This document shows, piece after piece, positions 49,639-58,240 of a stretch of 60,854 nucleotides of DNA. Every line of letters begins with the position of its first letter. The first letter of the stretch is position 1. The stretch is from contig JAEUUV010000258.1 of assembly GCA_016787285.1 (NCBI GenBank), positions 1 through 60,854 on the forward strand. Reading direction: 5' to 3'. Below the pieces are notes generated by a model. The model made no database searches and had not been told where the DNA came from. It saw only the letters and a list, made by a program, of their open reading frames with translations. This DNA is from Saprospiraceae bacterium. Lineage in GTDB: Bacteria; Bacteroidota; Bacteroidia; Chitinophagales; Saprospiraceae. The translations under genes and the position numbers were made by a program.

Positions 49639-51079
49639 GGTGCGAATTGAGGTCGCAATTCACCAAAACAGCCGCGCACACAAAAAACAGCGAGCCGATT
49701 TTGTCCGTCTCTACAAAATCATTCATCAGCATAAGCAGGGCGATCAGCATGAAACTGAGCAGGGCCGACACGAGGATGCGCCGCCGACCGGGGGCGGGCG
49801 TGCGGTGGTAAATCTGCTGGCCCATGAACATCACGGTGAAGCAAAACCCAAGGAAAAAAAGCAGTCCGGGAATGCCCTGTTCCACCGTCACCATGAGGTA
49901 ATAGTTGTGAATACCGGAGCGCTCGGGATTGTCGCTCACGTAGGTTTTGAAACTGGATACCGTGTATTTTTTGTAGTTGAAATAAAACGTGCCGGGACCG
50001 AAGCCGGTCAGCGGGCGATCCTGAATCATGTATGCCGCCGCCACCCAGCGGTACACCCGTTCCATGATGGAAATGTCCTCCAGTTTTGTGGTGGCTTCCA
50101 GCAGGTTGTCGAAACTGGTGTGCGACACGGCACGCTCGTAGTTGGGGGCGAAGGCCAGCCAGTTGTCGCGTTTGGTGACCGTCAGCACCAGTCCGGCGAA
50201 GGCTACGCAAAACACCAGCAGTGCCACTTTGATCAGTTTGCGGCGTACGAGCCAGTAGATACCGACTGCGGCTACCAGCGCCACGTATGCGGCGCGGGTG
50301 TACGCGAAATTGATACCGACGATCAGTAGTCCGATACCCAGCACCAGAAACCACCAGGCGCCGGAGTAGCGCCGGTACCAGTAGGTTCCATACCACACGA
50401 ACGGCAGGAAAATAGCCAGCAGGCAGGCGTACATCACGTGGTTCCGGTAAAACGGCCCCATGACGTAATTCACCTCCTGGAACGAAAATCCATGCGGTGC
50501 ATGGCGGATCAGGATGATGCTCACGGTCAGTACCAGCGGCACAAAAAACCACCAGAGCAGGCTTTTGTAGTCGCGCTCTTCCTTCAGAACGTGTGCGGCC
50601 AGAAAGTAAAAAACGATCAGGTACCAGCCTTTGGCCAGCAGGAATTTGAACGAAACCAGAAAGTCGGAAGCACTGATAACCGCCACCGTTGTCCAGGCCA
50701 GGTGCAGAAGCAGGGCCAGCGAAATCGGGTGGCGGATAAAGCGCGCGTCTACCGAGCGCCAGTGGCGAAAAAACCAGGCTACAGCCACGAGCGTAAGCAC
50801 CCACATCAGCGGTTCGGAAGGCAGGTCGGTGCCGAGGCCACCGGGCAATTCCATCTCGATAGAGATCGGGATGCAGGCAAGCATCAGAAAAAAAACTTTT
50901 CTAAAATCCACTACCGCCAGCCAAAGTATCAAAACCGCCAGGGGTATGCCGGCTATCCACCAGGCATCGAGGGCTGCTGCGGCGCACACACAAACAGTGC
51001 TTAGCAGCCCAACTGCCCAAACAAACCACCGCTGTGGACCGGCACCTGCTTTTCCTGTGGCCAATTCATCATTCATCAT
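49622..51079 (-). CDS. O-antigen ligase/polymerase (Wzy/WaaL-like) membrane protein
   Basis: A 485-residue protein with about eleven hydrophobic helices and a large periplasmic loop (about 315-400) in which ...SIMERVYRWVAAAYMIQDRP and LTGFGPGTFYFNYKKYTVSS match the O-antigen ligase/Wzy_C pattern (G-x-G...). It should polymerise or transfer polysaccharide repeat units on the periplasmic face. It overlaps the chain-length-determinant gene by four bases inside a heptamer tandem repeat (51064-51084) that contains several possible ATGs; the first is used here. The last few residues (RRARQ) are encoded by the palindromic repeat. Confidence 0.88.
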   Translation of the reverse strand: MMNDELATGKAGAGPQRWFVWAVGLLSTVCVCAAAALDAWWIAGIPLAVLILWLAVVDFRKVFFLMLACIPISIEMELPGGLGTDLPSEPLMWVLTLVAVAWFFRHWRSVDARFIRHPISLALLLHLAWTTVAVISASDFLVSFKFLLAKGWYLIVFYFLAAHVLKEERDYKSLLWWFFVPLVLTVSIILIRHAPHGFSFQEVNYVMGPFYRNHVMYACLLAIFLPFVWYGTYWYRRYSGAWWFLVLGIGLLIVGINFAYTRAAYVALVAAVGIYWLVRRKLIKVALLVFCVAFAGLVLTVTKRDNWLAFAPNYERAVSHTSFDNLLEATTKLEDISIMERVYRWVAAAYMIQDRPLTGFGPGTFYFNYKKYTVSSFKTYVSDNPERSGIHNYYLMVTVEQGIPGLLFFLGFCFTVMFMGQQIYHRTPAPGRRRILVSALLSFMLIALLMLMNDFVETDKIGSLFFVCAAVLVNCDLNSHRRARQ

Positions 51080-51084
51080 TCATC
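51064..51084. repeat. 7-bp tandem repeat at the Wzz/Wzy gene junction
   Basis: Three ATTCATC units (GATGAAT on the coding strand) span the stop codon of the chain-length protein gene (51076-51078) and the start of the ligase gene (51079). A change in unit number would shift the coupling and the C-terminal frame. Confidence 0.92.
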
Positions 51085-52206
51085 ATTCTTGATGACATCC
51101 CGCCAACGTACATCGCGGTAAGCATCGGCAATGAGTGCAGCCAGCACGGTGAATAAAAATGCCGCCACAAGCGCTCCGATGACGATAAGGCTGCGTTTGG
51201 GCCGGCTTTTGTCGAGGGGCACTTCGGCGGCTTCCACCACGAGCAGGGCTGGAATATCGGTGTTGTAGGTGGCCAGAATCTGGTTGTAGCGCTCCAGATC
51301 GTAACTGAGTTGTTTGCGCGCCTGAAAGTGCAGGTCCTGCAGGATGGCAATTTGCGGCATGCCTTCGCTGAAGCGCTTGAGCGTCATGTTTTCGCTGGTG
51401 GGGGCCTGCGACATGAGTTGCCGGCGCTGTTGCTCGGAGGCATTAAGATCGGCACGGATGTAGGCGATGGTGTCGCGCGGGATCAGCGGATTTTTTTCCA
51501 GAATATCCAGTTTGGCGCGGTTGCGGACAATCTCAGACTCGGCGATGGATAACTGTTCGGAAATCTGGTCGCCCTGAATACCGGCGTTGAAGATATTGTA
51601 CTTGCTTTGGATACGCTGCAGGCTGTCACCGAGCAGTTCCAGTTCAGCTGTTTTGCGTTTGATGTTGGCTTCGAAGGCGGCCAGCAGTTTGCTTTGGCTC
51701 TCTTTGGTCAGTCGCTGACCGATTTCGTTGATCTTGTTTCGGGCGGCATTGGCCATATCGGCGGCCAACTGTGGATCCGTGTCTTCGATACCGAGTTCGA
51801 TAGCGTCGTTTTTATTCTTCTGGGCGTTGAACAGGGAACGGAAGCGTTCGCGCACTTTGAAGCGGCCTTTTTTTGCCGTAGAGTCTATGTCGTAGTGCGC
51901 GTACAGGTTGAAGCGATGCACCATGTAGTCTTCCACTTCCTTGCCGGAGGCGATTTCGGCCAAGCGGTCGAGGTCGCGGTCGGAGCCATAGTATTCCGTT
52001 ACATGACCGGTGTTACCGAACATGAGTTCCGGATTGGCCAACTGCGGACTTGCCGGGTAAAAAATGGTTTTGGCCTCGTAGTAGTTGTCCAGTAAAAGCG
52101 AAACGCCGATGCTGCCCGCCAGCGTCAGCAGGCACACGTTTCGGATGGTTTTTCGCCAGAGGTAAATGGTTCGGAAGACACCTAACAGGTTGTCGTGGTT
52201 TTCCAT
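51076..52206 (-). CDS. Wzz-type polysaccharide chain-length determinant
   Basis: A 376-residue inner-membrane protein of the Wzz/PCP family. It has a first membrane helix near 20-40 (NVCLLTLAGSIGVSLLLDNY), a long periplasmic coiled-coil region (KLLAAFEANIKRKTAELELL; LSIAESEIVRNRAKLDILEK) and a second membrane helix near the C-terminus (LIVIGALVAAFLFTVLAALI) preceded by a Pro-rich EVPLDKSRPKRS. It regulates glycan chain length with the Wzy-like protein encoded next. A TACTTTTG box at 52244-52251 on the minus strand provides the promoter. The start excludes a 59-codon extension. Confidence 0.9.
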   Translation of the reverse strand: MENHDNLLGVFRTIYLWRKTIRNVCLLTLAGSIGVSLLLDNYYEAKTIFYPASPQLANPELMFGNTGHVTEYYGSDRDLDRLAEIASGKEVEDYMVHRFNLYAHYDIDSTAKKGRFKVRERFRSLFNAQKNKNDAIELGIEDTDPQLAADMANAARNKINEIGQRLTKESQSKLLAAFEANIKRKTAELELLGDSLQRIQSKYNIFNAGIQGDQISEQLSIAESEIVRNRAKLDILEKNPLIPRDTIAYIRADLNASEQQRRQLMSQAPTSENMTLKRFSEGMPQIAILQDLHFQARKQLSYDLERYNQILATYNTDIPALLVVEAAEVPLDKSRPKRSLIVIGALVAAFLFTVLAALIADAYRDVRWRDVIKNDE

Positions 52207-52243
52207 GCTGTTTGTGCGGATGGGTAAAATGCGGATTGGGCCG

Positions 52244-52251
52244 CAAAAGTA
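52244..52251 (-). promoter_or_regulatory. -7 box TACTTTTG of the Wzz/Wzy unit
   Basis: Exact TAnnTTTG on the minus strand, 37 bases before the ATG at 52206. Confidence 0.6.
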
Positions 52252-52300
52252 TAAAAAATGCCGACGGCGGAAGGTTTGCCGCCATTGGTACCTAAACAAT

Positions 52301-52333
52301 TCGCCCGGTGTGTGATCGTCACGCACCGGGCGA
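52301..52333 (-). terminator. Hairpin, probable terminator of the TPR gene
   Basis: Arms TCGCCCGGTGTGTG and CACGCACCGGGCGA pair with one G-U around a 5-base loop. It lies 83 bases beyond the TPR stop and ahead of the Wzz promoter. The following sequence is only weakly T-rich. Confidence 0.5.
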
Positions 52334-52381
52334 TGTTGTCCGGTTCTCACCGAAACGTAATTATTTCTGAAAATGCTGCCC

Positions 52382-52411
52382 ACTCAAAACTCAAAACCCA
52401 AAACTCAAAAC
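52382..52411. repeat. 7-bp tandem repeat (ACTCAAA, four units, one variant)
   Basis: It begins four bases after the TPR stop codon and uses the same unit as the repeat at 37588-37629. Confidence 0.9.
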
Positions 52412-52415
52412 TGAT

Positions 52416-53471
52416 TCAGGCTTGCCATTCTTCCAGCAGGCGCGCGGCTTCCTCGGAACCCATTTTGGCGGCGGCTTCGAGGTCGCTGGTATAGCCGGGT
52501 TTGCCCACGCGGTGTTTGGCGATGGCACGATGCAACAGACCCTCGGCTTCCGGGGCCAGTTCAATGCCAACCGGGATTGCCAATGTTTGATCGAAGGCTT
52601 CGAGTGCTGCCGGTGCATCGTTCAGGGCCAACAGCGCTTTGCCCAAAAGGTATGTGGCGCGGCGGCGGCGGTTGTAGTTCGGGTCGGTTTCGTCGAATGC
52701 GCGCTTCAGGTACAGGCGCAGTTCGTACACTGCCTCGGTGTATTTTTTTGCACGAAACAGGCACTCGCCTTTGCGCATGCGGGCCAGCCAGTGCAGGGGT
52801 TGAAGGGCGAGGGAGTGCTTCACGGCCTGGTCGAAATCCTGCGCCGCGCTTTCCCATTCGTTTTTCAACATTTTCACCTTGCCGCTGCCGTAGTAAGCGT
52901 CGGGGTGGTAGGGGTTGGAGCGGATGCTTTTGGAGAAATCCCGCAGGGCATCGTTGAAGTTGCGCAGTTTGTAGTTGACGTAGCCGCGGCGTTCGTACGC
53001 CAGCGCATGCCGTTCAAATTTTTCAATCGCGCGGCTCAGGGCCTCGGTAGCCTCCAGTTCCTTGCCTTCCTGCCCAACGAGGCTGCGGCCCCGGCGGTAT
53101 TCCTGCACGGCAACTTTGTCGGAGTCCGGCTCGATATTCATTTTTTCCAGCAGGCCGCCTTCGCCGATACACCAGGCCCAGATGTTGCCGGCCACGGCGT
53201 ATTGCGCCATTTCGCTAAAAAGGGATACCGTGTTGCGCCACGACTTTTCCGACAGCGCCGTCAACTTTTGTTGCGGCACCGTGAGGGCAAAGTCGGTATC
53301 CGACATCACATCCTCCGCTTTGAACAGGACATCCGATTTGAAGTAAATCTCCACCCGGTTTTGCCAGTGTTGCAAAGCCTTCTCAAAGGTGCGTTGGCTG
53401 CCGAATTCCAGCCGGCCCTTGAAGATCAATTTGAACGATTGCGTTTGCATCCTTTCCTGCTGTTTTATCAT
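52416..53471 (-). CDS. Tetratricopeptide-repeat protein
   Basis: A 351-residue TPR protein. The N-terminal 130 residues (FKLIFKGRLEFGSQRTFEKA; LQHWQNRVEIYFKSDVLFKA) form a distinct alpha/beta domain that I do not recognise. From about 137 on there are five to six TPRs (ALSRAIEKFERHALAYERRG; ALRDFSKSIRSNPYHPDAYY; AAQDFDQAVKHSLALQPLHW; AVYELRLYLKRAFDETDPNY; ALEAFDQTLAIPVGIELAPE), and the C-terminus resembles Sel1-like LEAAAKMGSEEAARLLEEW. No signal peptide is present, so it is cytoplasmic. Starts at 53471 or 53450 are both possible. Confidence 0.85.
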   Translation of the reverse strand: MIKQQERMQTQSFKLIFKGRLEFGSQRTFEKALQHWQNRVEIYFKSDVLFKAEDVMSDTDFALTVPQQKLTALSEKSWRNTVSLFSEMAQYAVAGNIWAWCIGEGGLLEKMNIEPDSDKVAVQEYRRGRSLVGQEGKELEATEALSRAIEKFERHALAYERRGYVNYKLRNFNDALRDFSKSIRSNPYHPDAYYGSGKVKMLKNEWESAAQDFDQAVKHSLALQPLHWLARMRKGECLFRAKKYTEAVYELRLYLKRAFDETDPNYNRRRRATYLLGKALLALNDAPAALEAFDQTLAIPVGIELAPEAEGLLHRAIAKHRVGKPGYTSDLEAAAKMGSEEAARLLEEWQA

Positions 53472-53890
53472 AACTACAAGGCTGATAGGGTAGAAATTAG
53501 TTGGTGCATACCTGAGAGAGAAGCGAGACAAACCCCGGCACGGCAGGTTCGGTTGCCCGCCGTGACTTGCATTTCCATGAAATCGTTTGTTCTTAAGCCT
53601 TTTCGAAGGGATTATTGGTCGTGGCAAACAGAGACCAAAAGAAAAGGCCCACTTTCCCCAAAGAGGAACAAATGTCCAAAATTATCTCTTGTCCGACAAA
53701 TTTAGGGCGCACATTTTTTGAAAAAATTATTTGTCTGGAATCGTAAAAGGCTTGTTTTGTTCCATGACCTGCGCCGGCTTTCCGGTTATTTCCAAATAAA
53801 AACCCGGCACTGCCGAAACGCCAAAAAATACCGTAACGGAAATGCCAATCTTTACGCATTTTCGCCGCTCAACCAACGCACCTGTTTCCG
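53472..53890. other. Divergent intergenic region, 419 bp
   Basis: Between the TPR gene and the acyl-CoA ligase gene. A minus-strand open frame at 53593-53859 has no credible protein features. No repeat, RNA gene or consensus -7 box was recognised. Confidence 0.5.
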
Positions 53891-55717
53891 ATGGCAGAAA
53901 AACGACTTTTTGACTACCTCTACGACCAAATGGAGCAGTACCCCCTGGAAAAAGCATTCGGGCACAAAGTCAACGGCGTGTGGGAATACTTCTCTACCGT
54001 CGAAATGGTGCGAAGGGTCAACCAGACCAGTTGCGGCCTGCTGGAACTTGGCCTCAAACCCGGCGACAAGGTGGCCACAGTCGTGTACCAAACCAGCCCG
54101 GCCTGGGTAGTGCTCGAATTCGCCATGGCCCAAATCGGCATTCTGAACGTACCGATGTACCCTACCATCAGCGCCCGCGAGTACGAGTACATCCTGCGCG
54201 AATCGGAGGCCCGCTTCTGTTTCGTCGGCGACAAAGACCTGTACGACAAGGTACACACCGCTCAGGCCAACCTGCCGGGATTGCAGGAAATCATCGCCTT
54301 CGGCGAACATCTGTCCGCGCGAAACTGGGAGTTTTTGTTGCAGGGAGACCCGTCGCGGCAAGCAGAGGTGGACCGGATCAAGTCCGGCATCCGCGCCGAC
54401 GAGGTGATGACCCTCGTGTACACCTCCGGCACCACGGGCAACCCCAAAGGCGTCATGCTGACCCACACCAACATCGTGTTCAATATCGAAGCCATGCGCC
54501 GCTTACTCCGGTTTCAGCCCGGCGACCGCGTGTTGAGTTTTTTGCCCGTCAGCCACATCTTCGAGCGGGTAGCCGTGTACGCCTTCACGGCTATGTGCGG
54601 TAGCGTAACATTCACCGGCACCGAAAACCTCGGCGGCGAAACGGGTGATTTGCGCGCCATACGTCCACACTTTTTCACCACCGTGCCGCGCCTGCTGGAA
54701 AAAGTGTATGAAAAAATTGTGTCCAAAGGCCTCGAACTCAAGGGCATCAAACGCTTTCTGTTTTTTTGGGCGCTCAACCTGACCGACCACTGGCATTTCG
54801 ACCACCGCCCCTCCGGGTTCATGGCGCTGAAATGGTGGCTTGCCGACAGGCTCATTTTCAGCAAATGGCGGGAAGCCCTCGGCGGCTGCGTCAAAACGAT
54901 TGTGACCGGTGCCAGTGCCTGCCCGGTACGGGTGATGCGCACGTTCAATGCCGCCGGTATTCCGGTGCGCGAAGGTTATGGTATGACCGAGGCGGCGCCC
55001 GCCCTGAGTTTCAGCCGGGTGGAGCCGGAAGGCGCCATGCTGGGTACGGTTGGCCCGCTGCTTGACGGGGTGGAAGTACGCCTCGAGCCCGATCCCGACT
55101 TCCGGCCCGGCGAAGGCGAAATTCTGGCAAAAAGCCCCGGGGTAATGGTCGGCTACTACCAACAACCCGACAAAACGGCCGAGGTCATCCGGGAAATCAA
55201 CGGCGAACGCTGGTTGGCCACAGGTGATGTAGGCGCCTGGGTGGAAGGCCCGACAGGCCTCAAATTTCTCAAAATAACCGACCGAAAAAAGGAACTGCTC
55301 AAAACCAGCCAGGGCAAATATGTGGCGCCTGCCCCCATCGAATCGGCACTCAAGGAGCATTTCCTCATCGAGCAGGCGATGGTCGTGGGCGACGACCGGA
55401 AATTCGTCACAGCCTTGCTCGTGCCTTCGCAGGACGGGCTGCGCGACTGGTGTCAGCGGCACCAGATTCCCTGGACGTCACTGGCTGAAATGGTGCACAA
55501 ACCCGAAGTGCTGCGCCGCTACGAGATGCTGCTGGAACGGATCAACCCGGCGTTTGCCCGCCACGAGCAGATCAAAAAATTTGTCCTGCTGCCGCAACCC
55601 TGGGAACCGGTAAAGTCCGACGGCTCGGACGCCGAACTGACCCCCACGCTAAAATTGAAACGCCGGGTGATCTTGCAGAAGTTTGAGCGGGAAATTGAGG
55701 GGATGTATGCGGAATGA
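53891..55717 (+). CDS. Long-chain fatty-acid CoA ligase
   Basis: A 608-residue AMP-forming acyl-CoA synthetase of the FadD15/FAA type. The AMP-binding P-loop TLVYTSGTTGNPKGVMLTHT (about residue 178), the A5 motif GYGMTEAAPAL, the A7/A8 region ATGDVGAW and TDRKKELLKTSQGKYVAPAP with its hinge, and the long-chain subfamily phrase FLPVSHIFERV are all intact. It activates fatty acids at the membrane for lipid synthesis or beta-oxidation, in line with the nearby hydroxyacyl-CoA dehydrogenase. Confidence 0.95.
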   Translation: MAEKRLFDYLYDQMEQYPLEKAFGHKVNGVWEYFSTVEMVRRVNQTSCGLLELGLKPGDKVATVVYQTSPAWVVLEFAMAQIGILNVPMYPTISAREYEYILRESEARFCFVGDKDLYDKVHTAQANLPGLQEIIAFGEHLSARNWEFLLQGDPSRQAEVDRIKSGIRADEVMTLVYTSGTTGNPKGVMLTHTNIVFNIEAMRRLLRFQPGDRVLSFLPVSHIFERVAVYAFTAMCGSVTFTGTENLGGETGDLRAIRPHFFTTVPRLLEKVYEKIVSKGLELKGIKRFLFFWALNLTDHWHFDHRPSGFMALKWWLADRLIFSKWREALGGCVKTIVTGASACPVRVMRTFNAAGIPVREGYGMTEAAPALSFSRVEPEGAMLGTVGPLLDGVEVRLEPDPDFRPGEGEILAKSPGVMVGYYQQPDKTAEVIREINGERWLATGDVGAWVEGPTGLKFLKITDRKKELLKTSQGKYVAPAPIESALKEHFLIEQAMVVGDDRKFVTALLVPSQDGLRDWCQRHQIPWTSLAEMVHKPEVLRRYEMLLERINPAFARHEQIKKFVLLPQPWEPVKSDGSDAELTPTLKLKRRVILQKFEREIEGMYAE

Positions 55718-55731
55718 CGGAAAACCAGTGC

Positions 55732-56151
55732 TTAAACTTCATCGCTCTCGCCTCGTTGAAGGGAAATCCAATCTCTCAGGGCTTCAATAAAAACTTTCAT
55801 TTCCTCAATCAGAGCTTCGATATCAGCATCGGAAGGGGTTTGATCCATTTCATAATCGGCATCCATACGAGCATCAAAAGCCCTTTTGACGATGGTGGTG
55901 AAATGTTTTGGGAAAACGCCTGTATGCACGAAATTCCTGTTGAACCAACCAATGAGTTGTTGGTGTTTTGAAGTTTTAAAACCCTGAATCAGGCTTAGTG
56001 CCAGCATGGCGTAGTACATTCCATAATAGATCCGATTGGCCGCTATGCCGTTTCTATGGCCTTCAAAACAAAAAACAGCGTCGGCAATGCTATCCTCTGC
56101 CTGCCTGATTCTTTGTAGTGCCAACGCCATTTTGTCATTGTGGTCATTCAT
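55732..56151 (-). CDS. HEPN domain protein
   Basis: A 139-residue HEPN-domain protein of the COG1895 type: ALQRIRQAEDSIADAVFCFE, RIYYGMYYAMLALSLIQGFK, KHQQLIGWFNRNFVHTGVFP and KVFIEALRDWISLQR. The canonical R-x4-6-H RNase motif is not evident; the nearest is RNFVH. With the overlapping nucleotidyltransferase gene it forms the classical MNT/HEPN toxin-antitoxin pair, in which the transferase modifies the HEPN protein. The genes overlap by four bases. Confidence 0.9.
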   Translation of the reverse strand: MNDHNDKMALALQRIRQAEDSIADAVFCFEGHRNGIAANRIYYGMYYAMLALSLIQGFKTSKHQQLIGWFNRNFVHTGVFPKHFTTIVKRAFDARMDADYEMDQTPSDADIEALIEEMKVFIEALRDWISLQRGESDEV

Positions 56152-56471
56152 GCGTAAATGCCGTTTTGCGTGGCATCGGTAAACAGCGGCTGTTTGCCTC
56201 GAAGGGAGTGCAACAACTCTTCCTCTGAAATTACCAGTGTTTGTGTGAAAACATCAAAATCCAGATCCAGATAAGCCATCACATCTCGAATACCACGCAC
56301 CACTCGCCAGTCATAATCACCGCGAACAACCACAACGAAATCCCAGTCAGACCAAGGCTTTGGTCTGCCCCATGCTCTTGAGCCGAAGAGAATCACATCC
56401 TTGACTTTGTCTCCGAAGGCTGTTTGCAGACGAGTTCGGGCTTCTCGAAGTACCTTGTCACGTTTTTTCAT
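56148..56471 (-). CDS. Minimal nucleotidyltransferase (MNT)
   Basis: A 107-residue nucleotidyltransferase of the polymerase-beta superfamily. The catalytic motif GSRAWGRPKPWSDWDF carries the GS and D-x-D pair, and a third acidic residue is likely in YLDLDFDVF. It is expected to AMPylate the HEPN partner. The start at MKKRDKV was chosen because it lies downstream of a TATTTTTG box; a TTG start at 56498 overlaps that box. Confidence 0.92.
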   Translation of the reverse strand: MKKRDKVLREARTRLQTAFGDKVKDVILFGSRAWGRPKPWSDWDFVVVVRGDYDWRVVRGIRDVMAYLDLDFDVFTQTLVISEEELLHSLRGKQPLFTDATQNGIYA

Positions 56472-56495
56472 AATAGGTTTAACCTGAATTATTCG

Positions 56496-56527
56496 CAAAA
56501 ATAGACTTTTACTACTTGAAATTTCAA
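56496..56527 (-). promoter_or_regulatory. Promoter of the MNT/HEPN pair
   Basis: On the minus strand, TTG at 56525-56527, a 21-base spacer and TATTTTTG at 56496-56503 fit the consensus. The ATG follows 24 bases later. Confidence 0.65.
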
Positions 56528-56548
56528 GTCAATAAAATTCCGATCCCA

Positions 56549-57523
56549 TCAATTATCTCGCTCTAAAAGGTTTTCCACAGTTTTTTTCAAAACGGCCTTG
56601 CGCGTCTCCGGCACCTGCACCGATTGCAGGTGCGCAAAGGCTTCGTTCTGGAAACGCTGTTTTTCTGCCAACACCAGTTCCGGGATGCCGTTCCGGTCAA
56701 AAATCGCGCGCACGGCCTCGACTTTGCCGGGCTCGTCCGGCCCGGTATGCATCCAGCGCCCGAGTTCCGCCCGATCGGCGTTTGAGGCAATTTCGAGCGT
56801 TTTCAGGACGAGCCAGGTTTTTTTGTTTTGCAGGATATCGCCACCCACCTGCTTGCCGAATTTGGCCGGGTCGCCGTAGGTATCCAGCAGGTCGTCCTGT
56901 ATCTGGAAGGCAATACCGGCAAGGCGACCAAACTGGTACAGGTGCTCGCAGTCGGCGCCGGCGGCGCCGGCACAGCGGGCGCCCATTTCGAGCGCGCCAC
57001 CGAGCAGAACGGCGGTTTTCAGTTCAATCATGCGCATGTATTCGGCTAATTGTACGTCCTGCCGCGTCTCAAAATTCATGTCGTACTGCTGGCCTTCGCA
57101 CACCTCCACGGCGACGCGGTTAAAAATTTGCACCAGATCGGCCACCAGGTCGGCGGGGCCGGTGGCGGCCAGGTGCCGGTAGGCGTGGATGAGCATGACG
57201 TCGCCGCTGAGGATGCCGGTGGTAATGTTCCAGCGGGTATGTACGGTGGGTTTGCCGCGGCGCAGGGGCGCAGCGTCCATAATGTCGTCGTGCAGGAGGG
57301 TAAAATTGTGGAACAACTCCACGGCCCAAGCCGCCGGAAGGGCCTGCTTCGGATCGTCGGAAAACAATTCGTACGCCATTAGCAAAAGGGCCGGGCGCAG
57401 GCGTTTGCCGCCGAGGGTGAGCATGTAGTCGCAGGGTTCGTACAACTCGCGCGGGGTACCGGGAAAGGGGTTCCGTGCGGCGTACGCAGCGATACGGTCG
57501 AGCAGATCAGGTAGTTGGTGCAT
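56549..57523 (-). CDS. Polyprenyl diphosphate synthase
   Basis: A 324-residue trans-prenyltransferase. The first Asp-rich motif (LLHDDIMDAAPLRRG) and the second (FQIQDDLLDTYGDPAKFGKQ) are intact, and GGKRLRPALLLMAYELF is the substrate region. It makes farnesyl, geranylgeranyl or longer diphosphates for quinones, carotenoids or undecaprenyl carriers; chain length cannot be read from sequence with confidence. It follows the DUF2064 glycosyltransferase gene by 35 bases. Confidence 0.93.
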   Translation of the reverse strand: MHQLPDLLDRIAAYAARNPFPGTPRELYEPCDYMLTLGGKRLRPALLLMAYELFSDDPKQALPAAWAVELFHNFTLLHDDIMDAAPLRRGKPTVHTRWNITTGILSGDVMLIHAYRHLAATGPADLVADLVQIFNRVAVEVCEGQQYDMNFETRQDVQLAEYMRMIELKTAVLLGGALEMGARCAGAAGADCEHLYQFGRLAGIAFQIQDDLLDTYGDPAKFGKQVGGDILQNKKTWLVLKTLEIASNADRAELGRWMHTGPDEPGKVEAVRAIFDRNGIPELVLAEKQRFQNEAFAHLQSVQVPETRKAVLKKTVENLLERDN

Positions 57524-57558
57524 GGTGTGGATGAACGGCGGCGAAGGTACTCCAAAGT

Positions 57559-58152
57559 TCAAAATCCGGCTTCAAACTTCCGCCAGTCGGCCTCCGTGTC
57601 CACATCCGAACGTTCGGGTAGCAGGGCGCAGGTTTTTCCCAGGCCGCCGATTTTTTCCAGTGTGGCCGCGCGCACAGACTCGGTGCTCCAGGCAATTCCC
57701 TCGAATACGGACGGCTCGAACGCGCGCATGCCGAGCAGGTAGTAGCCGCCGTCGGGTGTGGGGCCGAGCACAAAGTCGTGGCGTTCCAGCAGGGAAAAGG
57801 CCTCGTTCAGCAGCACACCGTCGAGTTCCGGGCAGTCGCTGCCGATGATGACGGCCCGGTCGGCGCCGTCGGCAAAGGATTGCCGGAAAGCGCCGGCCAT
57901 CCGGGCGCCGAGGTCGGGGCCGTGTTGCATGTATTTTTTGAAATCGGCGCCGGCCCAGACATCTCCGGCTTCGATTCGGTCGGAGTAATAAAGCCGGCGT
58001 TCCGCCCGGGCGCCCAGCGCCGCCAGTCGTGTTTTTTCCAGCAAAAGAAGGTAGATGCGCAGGGCTTCTGCATCGCCGACCGTCCGGGCAAGACGGGTTT
58101 TAACCTTGCCCAAAACCGGGTTTTTGATAAAGATTAGCAATACCGAGGGCAT
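57559..58152 (-). CDS. DUF2064/TIGR04282 family glycosyltransferase
   Basis: A 197-residue GT-A-like protein: LLIFIKNPVLGKVKTRLART at the N-terminus, AVIIGSDCPELDG with the DxD-like acidic cluster, and LGPTPDGGYYLLGM. The family is annotated as arsenosugar biosynthesis glycosyltransferase (TIGR04282), though most members have no tested substrate. It is paired with the polyprenyl synthase gene. The start at MPSVLL was preferred to 58185 or earlier, which lack domain character. It is divergent from the lipoprotein gene at 58241. Confidence 0.88.
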   Translation of the reverse strand: MPSVLLIFIKNPVLGKVKTRLARTVGDAEALRIYLLLLEKTRLAALGARAERRLYYSDRIEAGDVWAGADFKKYMQHGPDLGARMAGAFRQSFADGADRAVIIGSDCPELDGVLLNEAFSLLERHDFVLGPTPDGGYYLLGMRAFEPSVFEGIAWSTESVRAATLEKIGGLGKTCALLPERSDVDTEADWRKFEAGF

Positions 58153-58240
58153 GAATTGCAAGGGTGTACGTTCAGGTAAAATCATCTTTGCCGCATGGCG
58201 CGGCAATATCGCCGTCCGAAGAGCACCCTTGTTGTCAATT

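Noticed and set aside
53593-53859. 88-codon minus-strand frame in the large intergenic gap
   Set aside because: No signal, domain or family resemblance, and the composition is that of intergenic DNA.
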